From: Acetatifactor sp.
Lineage (GTDB): Bacteria > Bacillota > Clostridia > Lachnospirales > Lachnospiraceae
Assembly (NCBI GenBank): GCA_029055435.1
Contig: JAIDDH010000154.1
Coordinates: 1 to 41,600, forward strand
Reading direction: 5' to 3'
Length of the DNA: 41,600 bases
Positions 32,417 to 41,600 of the stretch are shown piece by piece. The first letter of the stretch is position 1; each line of letters starts with the position of its first letter. Under the pieces are notes generated by a model. That model saw nothing but the letters and a program-made list of their open reading frames with translations, was not told the DNA's origin and made no database searches. The translations under genes were made by a program, and so were the position numbers.

Positions 32417-34957
32417 TTATTCTGTCTGTTCCGATGCATCTTCATCAGTGTCTTCGGAAGCATCCTCAATAGTGTCAAATTCCTGATCTTCATTAGATAT
32501 TTTTGCGCGGACTTTGGCAATCTGAGCCACTTTCACACCCTCGTCCAGATTCATCATCTTGACACCGGAGGTAATCCTGCCCAATGTGGAAATATCCTGC
32601 ATCCGCAGCTGAATGATAATTCCCTCTGTGGTAATCATCATCAGTTCATTGTCGTCCGTCACAGCCTTGGCGCCCACCACATCACCGGTTTTTTCCGTGA
32701 TTTTGTAGCATTTTACACCTTTACCGCCTCGCTTCTGCACTGTGAATTCATCCAGATAAGTGCGTTTTCCGAGACCATTCTCAGACACGATCAGGAGAGA
32801 ATCTCCCTGAATCTGCAGCTGCATACCGATGACCTCATCTTCGGGAGACAGATTCATACCGATGACACCCATGGAAGCTCTCCCCGTGGGACGCACATCC
32901 GTCTCCTTAAAGCGGATACACATTCCCTGTCTGGTAACCAGGAAAATCTCACTGTCCGCATCGGTGGTCTTCACCTCAATCAGCTCATCGTCATCCTTCA
33001 GGATAATAGCCGTGAGACCATTCTTTCTCACATTTGCAAAATCTGCCAGAGGCGTTTTTTTCACAATGCCTTTTTTGGTAACCATAAAGAGATATTTGTT
33101 TTCGTCATATTCCTTGATAGGAATCATAGCCGTAATTTTCTCTCCGGGCTGAAGCTGGAGGAGATTAATTACCGCAGTTCCCCGGGCGGTTCTGCCGGCT
33201 TCGGGAATCTCATAGGCCTTCAGGCGGTATACCCGTCCCATATTGGTAAAGAAATTCATGTAATGGTGAGTGGTGCTCATCAGGAGATCTTCAATATAAT
33301 CATCCTCGATAGTCTGCATACCTTTTATGCCCTTGCCGCCACGGTTCTGAGCCTTGAAATTATCCACCGTCATGCGCTTGATATAGCCCAGTCTGGTCAT
33401 GGCGATAACGGTATTGTCATAAGGAATCAAATCCTCCATGGAGATATCAAACTCATCAAAACCGATGGTACTTCTCCTGTCATCGCCATATTTCTCCGCA
33501 ATCATCATGATTTCTTCCTTGATGACGCCCAGCAGAAGCTTTTCATCCGCAAGAATCGCTTTCAGTTCTCCGATGCGTATCTCCAGCTCTCTGTGCTCAT
33601 TTTCAAGCTTTTCTCTCTCCAGACCGGTGAGCGCTCTCAGACGCATATCCACAATAGCCTGAGCCTGAACATCGGAAAGTTCAAATCTCTCGATCAATCT
33701 TTCCTTGGCAATCTGCGTATTCTGACTGCCGCGGATAATTGAGATCACCTCATCAATAAAATCCAGAGCTTTCAAAAGACCCTGTAAAATATGATCTCTC
33801 TCCTCGGCTTTGTTCAGATCATATTTTGTCCTGCGGGTGACCACATCCTCCTGATGCTGCAGATAATAATTGAGCATCTCAAGAAGATTCATGACCTTTG
33901 GCTCATTGTTCACCAGAGCCAGCATGATCACACCGAAGGTGTCCTGAAGCTGCGTATGTTTAAACAGCTGATTTAAAATCACATTTGCATTGGCATCACG
34001 ACGCAGCTCGATTACTACGCGAACACCTTCTCTGTTGGACTCATCGCGGATATCCGTGATGCCGTCAATTTTTTTCAATTTTACGAGCTCAGCAATCTTC
34101 ACGATCAGATTAGCCTTATTCACCATATAGGGCAGCTCTGTGGCTATGATCTGAGTCTTTCCATTGGGCAATGTCTCGATATTAGTCACCGCGCGGATTC
34201 TCACTTTGCCCCGTCCGGTGCGATAAGCCTCCTCGCAGCCTCTTGTACCCATGATCAGACCGCCTGTGGGAAAATCAGGAGCTTTGACAATAGGAAGCAC
34301 CTCTTCAATTGTGGTGGCTCTGTCCTCCTGAACCCGATTGTCAATGATCTTTACAACTGCATTTATAACTTCTCGAAGATTGTGAGGCGGAATATTGGTA
34401 GCCATACCCACCGCGATACCAGTAGTGCCGTTCACCAATAAATTCGGATAACGGCTGGGCAATACCACAGGTTCTTTCTCCGTATCGTCGAAATTAGGAA
34501 CAAAATCTACGGTATCCTTGTTGATATCGGCCAAGAGCTCCATGGAAATCTTGGAGAGTCTTGCCTCAGTATAACGCATGGCGGCAGCGCCGTCTCCATC
34601 CATGGAACCGAAGTTGCCATGACCATCCACCAGAGGATATCTGGTAGACCATTCCTGGGCCATATTTACCAATGCGCCATAGATAGAACTGTCTCCATGG
34701 GGATGATATTTACCCATGGTATCACCGACAATACGGGCACTCTTACGATGAGGCTTGTCGGGACCATTGTTTAACTCAATCATGGAATAAAGCACACGGC
34801 GCTGAACCGGCTTTAAACCGTCTCTCACATCAGGGAGCGCCCGGGACGCAATAACGCTCATAGCGTAATCAATATAGAACGTCTCCATCCGCTCCTTTAA
34901 ATCCACCTCGTGGATTTTGTCTACCTCATGAACCTTATCAAAAATATCGTCGTTCAT
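32417..34957 (-). CDS. gyrA: DNA gyrase subunit A
   Basis: An 846-residue gyrase A subunit, the DNA-cutting part of gyrase. The catalytic Tyr is Y129 ([10 protein letters not shown]). The C-terminal DNA-wrapping beta-pinwheel carries a GyrA box variant, QNRGGKG, at about 535, and a second KRGGKG copy near 742. In the quinolone-resistance region the motif is [13 protein letters not shown]. The position equal to E. coli Ser83 is S90, and the position of Asp87 is Gly94. An acidic tail ends the protein ([16 protein letters not shown]). It follows gyrB by 32 nt. Confidence 0.97.
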   Translation of the reverse strand: MNDDIFDKVHEVDKIHEVDLKERMETFYIDYAMSVIASRALPDVRDGLKPVQRRVLYSMIELNNGPDKPHRKSARIVGDTMGKYHPHGDSSIYGALVNMAQEWSTRYPLVDGHGNFGSMDGDGAAAMRYTEARLSKISMELLADINKDTVDFVPNFDDTEKEPVVLPSRYPNLLVNGTTGIAVGMATNIPPHNLREVINAVVKIIDNRVQEDRATTIEEVLPIVKAPDFPTGGLIMGTRGCEEAYRTGRGKVRIRAVTNIETLPNGKTQIIATELPYMVNKANLIVKIAELVKLKKIDGITDIRDESNREGVRVVIELRRDANANVILNQLFKHTQLQDTFGVIMLALVNNEPKVMNLLEMLNYYLQHQEDVVTRRTKYDLNKAEERDHILQGLLKALDFIDEVISIIRGSQNTQIAKERLIERFELSDVQAQAIVDMRLRALTGLEREKLENEHRELEIRIGELKAILADEKLLLGVIKEEIMMIAEKYGDDRRSTIGFDEFDISMEDLIPYDNTVIAMTRLGYIKRMTVDNFKAQNRGGKGIKGMQTIEDDYIEDLLMSTTHHYMNFFTNMGRVYRLKAYEIPEAGRTARGTAVINLLQLQPGEKITAMIPIKEYDENKYLFMVTKKGIVKKTPLADFANVRKNGLTAIILKDDDELIEVKTTDADSEIFLVTRQGMCIRFKETDVRPTGRASMGVIGMNLSPEDEVIGMQLQIQGDSLLIVSENGLGKRTYLDEFTVQKRGGKGVKCYKITEKTGDVVGAKAVTDDNELMMITTEGIIIQLRMQDISTLGRITSGVKMMNLDEGVKVAQIAKVRAKISNEDQEFDTIEDASEDTDEDASEQTE

Positions 34958-34989
34958 AATTAACCTTTCTGTTCTGAATACTCTCTGTT

Positions 34990-38255
<3,266 letters not shown>

Positions 38256-38288
38256 TTTTATACCTGTCTTTTATACAAATCACTTAAA

Positions 38289-38495
38289 TTATTTTATATA
38301 AAGCGTATTGCCTTCATATTCTACCACATCGCCTGCCACCAGTTTTTTTCCGCGTTGAAGTTCCACATTACCATTGACCTTCACAAGTCCGTCCTGTATG
38401 GCAAACTTTGCATCCACCCCTGATTCTGCCAGACCTGCAGCCTTCAAAGCCTGTCCGAGCTTGATATAATCATCTCTCAATTGAATCGTCTGCAT
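38289..38495 (-). CDS. yaaA: S4-domain RNA-binding protein YaaA
   Basis: A 68-residue S4-domain protein, the usual small gene between dnaN and recF in Firmicutes. The S4 pattern is visible in KLGQALKAAGLAESGVDAK and in GLVKVNGNVELQRG. The precise RNA partner is not known. Name based on position and domain. Confidence 0.9.
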   Translation of the reverse strand: MQTIQLRDDYIKLGQALKAAGLAESGVDAKFAIQDGLVKVNGNVELQRGKKLVAGDVVEYEGNTLYIK

Positions 38496-38541
38496 AATAT
38501 AAGCCCCTAACTTACTGTCGAAATAATTCTATGTTAATTTT

Positions 38542-39651
38542 TCAACTTACAGTTGAAAAATTGACGGGAAGGATCAGATAGATATAGCTTTCCTCGGGAT
38601 TTTTGATAAAGCATGGAGCCTTCGGATTAACCATATACAATTCCACTTCTTCATCTTCTATCACGCGGAGGGCATCTATTAAAAACTTTGGATTAAAGCC
38701 TATCATCAAATCCTTGCCGCTCTTTTCGATATCAATATCTTCGTTCATGCTGCCGAGAACAGAATTGATTCTGAGTTCCATGCTCCCGTCCGTAATATTG
38801 ATGATAATAGGTTTTTTATCTCCTTCTTTCACCAGAAGAGTAGCACGATCGATACAATTCAAAAATTCCTTTTTGTTTATTTTTACCTTTGTCTCATAAT
38901 CGCTGGAGAGCATCTGATCGATTTTAAAGTATTCCCCTTCGATCAGGCGCGATACAACTACGGTATTGTCAAACTCAAACACAATATGTTTCGGCGTAAA
39001 GGATATAATAACATCGCTCTGTGCATCTCCGGGCAGAATTTTGCTGACCTCATTCAAGGTCTTGCCGGGAACCACTACTTTTCTCGGTTCATAACTGTCC
39101 TTCAACTGAATTTTTCGGATAGAGATACGATGGCCATCCAGAGAAACCACTTTGAGTTCATCTCCGTTGATGTCAAACAGCTCACCTGTCATAAGCTTAT
39201 TATTATCATTGTCTGAAATGGAAAATATAGTCTGCCTCACCACTTCCTTCAGCGTAAACTGACTGATGATAAGCTGATTATCTTTCTCAATCTCAGGAAG
39301 ATAGGAGAAATCTTCTCCTGATTTGCCTATAATATTAAATTTTGCTTTTCCACAGGTAATGCTTGTCTTGTAGGAATCGTCTGTATGAATCAATATCTCG
39401 CCTTCAGGGAGCTTTCTTACAATCTCAAGGAAAATCTTTGCATCCAGTGCAATGATTCCCTTCTCTAAGATATCTCCTTCAACGGTTGTCTCAATCCCAA
39501 GCTCCATATCGTTTGCGGTAAGTTTTATTATACCGCTGGTAGCATCTACAAGAATACATTCCAGAATAGACATGGTAGTCTTATTCGGAACTGCTTTTGA
39601 TACTGTCTGGACTCCATTCAGGAGATTTGCTTTTAAACATTTTAATTTCAT
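38542..39651 (-). CDS. dnaN: DNA polymerase III sliding clamp (beta subunit)
   Basis: A 369-residue beta clamp with three similar domains, ending in the family's typical LPVNFS stretch. It encircles DNA and tethers the polymerase. It lies 237 bp downstream of dnaA in the standard order. GAAGGAG precedes the ATG at 39651, and a TGTGTATAA DnaA-box-like sequence abuts the start. Confidence 0.96.
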   Translation of the reverse strand: MKLKCLKANLLNGVQTVSKAVPNKTTMSILECILVDATSGIIKLTANDMELGIETTVEGDILEKGIIALDAKIFLEIVRKLPEGEILIHTDDSYKTSITCGKAKFNIIGKSGEDFSYLPEIEKDNQLIISQFTLKEVVRQTIFSISDNDNNKLMTGELFDINGDELKVVSLDGHRISIRKIQLKDSYEPRKVVVPGKTLNEVSKILPGDAQSDVIISFTPKHIVFEFDNTVVVSRLIEGEYFKIDQMLSSDYETKVKINKKEFLNCIDRATLLVKEGDKKPIIINITDGSMELRINSVLGSMNEDIDIEKSGKDLMIGFNPKFLIDALRVIEDEEVELYMVNPKAPCFIKNPEESYIYLILPVNFSTVS

Positions 39652-39888
39652 GTGTATAACTCCTTCCTGTACTGAAAGCTTAAGGTGAGCTTTTTCGATG
39701 GCCCTTTTCTATATAATAATAAAGATTTTAAAAGTAATTCTTAGTAATAGGTGTAGATATGTGCAAAACCACTTCTATTATACTATTTTTAGGACAAAAA
39801 TGAAATGATTTTCTATGTGAATATTTCAGGATAACTTCATAATAACTTTGAAGTTATCGACATTCCTTTTTTGAAGGCATTTTTGATA
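39652..39888. promoter_or_regulatory. dnaA-dnaN intergenic region with DnaA-box-like sites
   Basis: The 237-bp spacer is AT-rich. It holds TGTGTATAA (39651-39659) and TTATCGACA (39854-39862), which resemble DnaA boxes, and TAGTAATAG (39742-39750), which resembles DnaA-trio motifs. A hairpin, ATAACTTC with GAAGTTAT, lies about 39833-39857. It may form the second half of a bipartite origin and also carry the dnaN promoter. Confidence 0.5.
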
Positions 39889-41247
39889 TCAGGATGGATT
39901 AATCTTTTTTATGATGATATCCACCTTATTCTTGAAATCCTCATTGTTCATAATCTCATTTTCAATACGTTTACAGCCATGCATGACTGTAGTGTGATCC
40001 TTCTTATTTAATATAGCAGCAATATTTTCAAGAGAAATGTCTATGAGATTCCTGCACAGATACATAACTACCTGTCTTGGAAGCACAAATTCGGAATTTC
40101 TTCTCTTGGAAGTGATATCTTCAGGTTTTACTCCAAAGTGATCTGCCACGATATTGATGATGAGAGTAGGAGTAATCTCATTTGGTTTATTCGGATAAAT
40201 GACGTCCTTCAGGGCTTCTTCCGCCAGAGGAAGGGTGAGTTCTACCTTATTTAATTTTGCAGCTGCTATAATTTTATTGAAAGCTCCCTCCAGCTCTCTG
40301 ATGTTTGATTTGATATTTGTGGCAATATAGTTGATGATATCTTCACCGATATTTAATTCGCAGGTCTCTGCATTTTTGCGCAAAATAGCCATTCTCGTCT
40401 CATAGTCAGGAGCCTGAATGTCTGCTATCAATCCCCATTCAAAACGGGAACGGAAGCGCTCTTCTAATATTTCTATTTCCTTCGGAGGCTTGTCCGAGGA
40501 TAATACAATCTGTTTTCTTGTGGAGTGCAGGGCGTTGAAAGTGTGGAAAAATTCTTCCTGAGTACTCTCTTTTCCGATGATGAACTGCACATCGTCTACC
40601 ATGAGTACATCCACATTTCTGTATTTTTCCCTGAGTTTGCTCATGGAAGCGGCGTTACCGCTTCGGATAGAGTCGATAACCTCATTTGTAAAATCTTCGC
40701 TTGTGACATACAAAACCTTTTTATTCGGGTTCTGCTCCAGAATAAAATGACCGATAGAATGCATTAAGTGAGTCTTGCCCAATCCGGGTCCTCCATATAA
40801 ATAGAGAGGATTGTAAACTTCCCCGGGATTCTCGGCCACTGCAAGACATGCTGAGTGTGCAAATTTATTGTTGCTACCCACCACAAAGGTGTCAAATTTA
40901 TATTTTGGATTTAAATGGGCATTTTCATAATTAATATTAAAAACAGGATTTACGCGCTGGGTATCATTTTCTGTCGTATGATTTAAATCTTTTTCCAGCA
41001 CAAAGCTGATTTCATAGTTGTGATCAAACATCTCTGTGATGGTTACCTGAAAAAATTTGCTGTATTTGGAAGAAATATAATTCAGAGACATACCCTGATC
41101 AGAGGGTATTATAATATATACCACGTCATCGACAGTGTCGTGGTATTGCAGAGGTTCTACCCATGTATGAAAAGAGATGGGAGAGAGCTCGTATTCTCTC
41201 CTCAGGGTCTCTTTGATGATATTCCAGTTTTCTTTGATTAAATCCAT
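39889..41247 (-). CDS. dnaA: Chromosomal replication initiator protein DnaA
   Basis: A 452-residue DnaA. Domain I is at the N-terminus. The AAA+ domain has Walker A (GGPGLGKTH) and Walker B (VLMVDDVQF). Domain IV carries the DnaA signature DHTTVMHGCKRI, which binds DnaA boxes. It is the first gene of the leftward origin cluster. GAGGCGG precedes the ATG at 41247, with a good promoter and a DnaA-box cluster upstream, so autoregulation is likely. Confidence 0.97.
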   Translation of the reverse strand: MDLIKENWNIIKETLRREYELSPISFHTWVEPLQYHDTVDDVVYIIIPSDQGMSLNYISSKYSKFFQVTITEMFDHNYEISFVLEKDLNHTTENDTQRVNPVFNINYENAHLNPKYKFDTFVVGSNNKFAHSACLAVAENPGEVYNPLYLYGGPGLGKTHLMHSIGHFILEQNPNKKVLYVTSEDFTNEVIDSIRSGNAASMSKLREKYRNVDVLMVDDVQFIIGKESTQEEFFHTFNALHSTRKQIVLSSDKPPKEIEILEERFRSRFEWGLIADIQAPDYETRMAILRKNAETCELNIGEDIINYIATNIKSNIRELEGAFNKIIAAAKLNKVELTLPLAEEALKDVIYPNKPNEITPTLIINIVADHFGVKPEDITSKRRNSEFVLPRQVVMYLCRNLIDISLENIAAILNKKDHTTVMHGCKRIENEIMNNEDFKNKVDIIIKKINPS

Positions 41248-41289
41248 GTTTTCCGCCTCTTTCTAACGCCGTAAAAACTCCCATATACC

Positions 41290-41318
41290 ATTCTAATATA
41301 AAGAAATGAATATTTCAA
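41290..41318 (-). promoter_or_regulatory. Promoter for dnaA
   Basis: On the minus strand, TTGAAA (41318-41313) and TAGAAT (41295-41290) are 17 nt apart, about 42 nt upstream of the dnaA ATG. It lies next to the DnaA-box cluster, so DnaA binding could repress it. Confidence 0.65.
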
Positions 41319-41360
41319 ATGTTAGTTATGAACATAAAATTGACGTAAAAAGAATAAAGA

Positions 41361-41600
41361 TATCCACATATTGTTTATAACTATGTTTATAAGTCCTGAA
41401 AAAAATATTCTATGTGGATATCTGTGTCGGTAAGTGGATAGAATGATAAAATTATAGACTGGCTCTTAAATTAGGTTTATTCTTATTTTTGAATATTTTT
41501 TTCACAAGATATAAATTTATAAAACGTATTTATACACAAGTAATGAACAATTTGTGGATATTTTTTGTTGAATAAAAAAATGTGGATATCTATGTGGATA
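41361..41600. other. oriC: oriC-like DnaA-box cluster upstream of dnaA
   Basis: At least five DnaA-box-like nonamers lie here: TATCCACAT (41361), TGTGGATAT (41413, 41553 and 41581) and TTATACACA (41530). An incomplete copy lies at 41593-41600, cut by the window edge, and a weaker AGTGGATAG lies at 41433. The intervening DNA is extremely AT-rich. Position upstream of dnaA fits the Firmicute origin, and further boxes are expected beyond the edge. There is no gene in 41248-41600. Confidence 0.85.

Noticed and set aside
32330..33742. Plus-strand frame of 470 codons opposite gyrA
   Set aside because: It lies wholly within or beside gyrA on the other strand and has no recognisable protein signature.

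Overview
The window looks like the chromosomal origin region of a Lachnospiraceae-like clostridium (Bacillota). The right end carries the replication cluster gyrA, gyrB, recF, yaaA, dnaN and dnaA on the minus strand, with a DnaA-box-rich segment upstream of dnaA. Moderate-GC housekeeping genes with strong AGGAGG-type ribosome sites, a flavo-diiron protein, a stand-alone TrpB2 and MutS2 all fit an anaerobic Firmicute. I infer the family from protein style only and cannot name a species.

Layout, left to right. 1-4528: an AT-rich defence island on the minus strand, hsdM > hsdS > a 114-residue unknown > a relic of a second hsdS > an AIPR-family gene cut by the window edge. No hsdR is visible. 4641-10796: a minus-strand run of a membrane glycosyltransferase-like protein > an HtrA/PDZ protein lacking catalytic residues > yhaM > inositol monophosphatase family > rlmD. 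The defence island lies just beyond the 3' end of rlmD, a known integration hotspot in Firmicutes. 11032-15873 (plus): a large secreted subtilase with two CBM2-like domains, followed by two tandem paralogous lipoproteins. 16048-21611 (plus): mutS2, an OmpR-type two-component pair, a membrane-anchored DUF4430 protein and an ECF S-component-like protein.

21626-23409 (minus): an AT-rich pair, a C39-like cysteine peptidase and a lipoprotein. 23663-27931 (minus): ECF sigma factor > zinc-finger anti-sigma factor > CapA-like lipoprotein > flavo-diiron protein. 28069-29457: trpB2, with a perfect-stem terminator. 29554-29731: a compact 178-bp inverted-repeat element with 8-bp target duplications and GTAA ends, consistent with a non-autonomous IS66-type MITE. 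29833-32270: an unknown protein with a possible nuclease-like motif, a CPA2 antiporter and a YbaK-type deacylase. 32417-41247: the gyrA-to-dnaA cluster. 41248-41600: oriC-like DNA.

With the origin at the right edge, the minus-strand genes run in the direction of the leftward fork. The subtilase/lipoprotein block and the mutS2-to-ECF block face it head-on. The least explained items are the broken hsdS and unknown ORF beside the AIPR gene, the mosaic lipoprotein duplication beside the CBM2 subtilase, the degenerate HtrA, the IS66-like MITE, and the roughly 70-residue charged insertion in GyrB.
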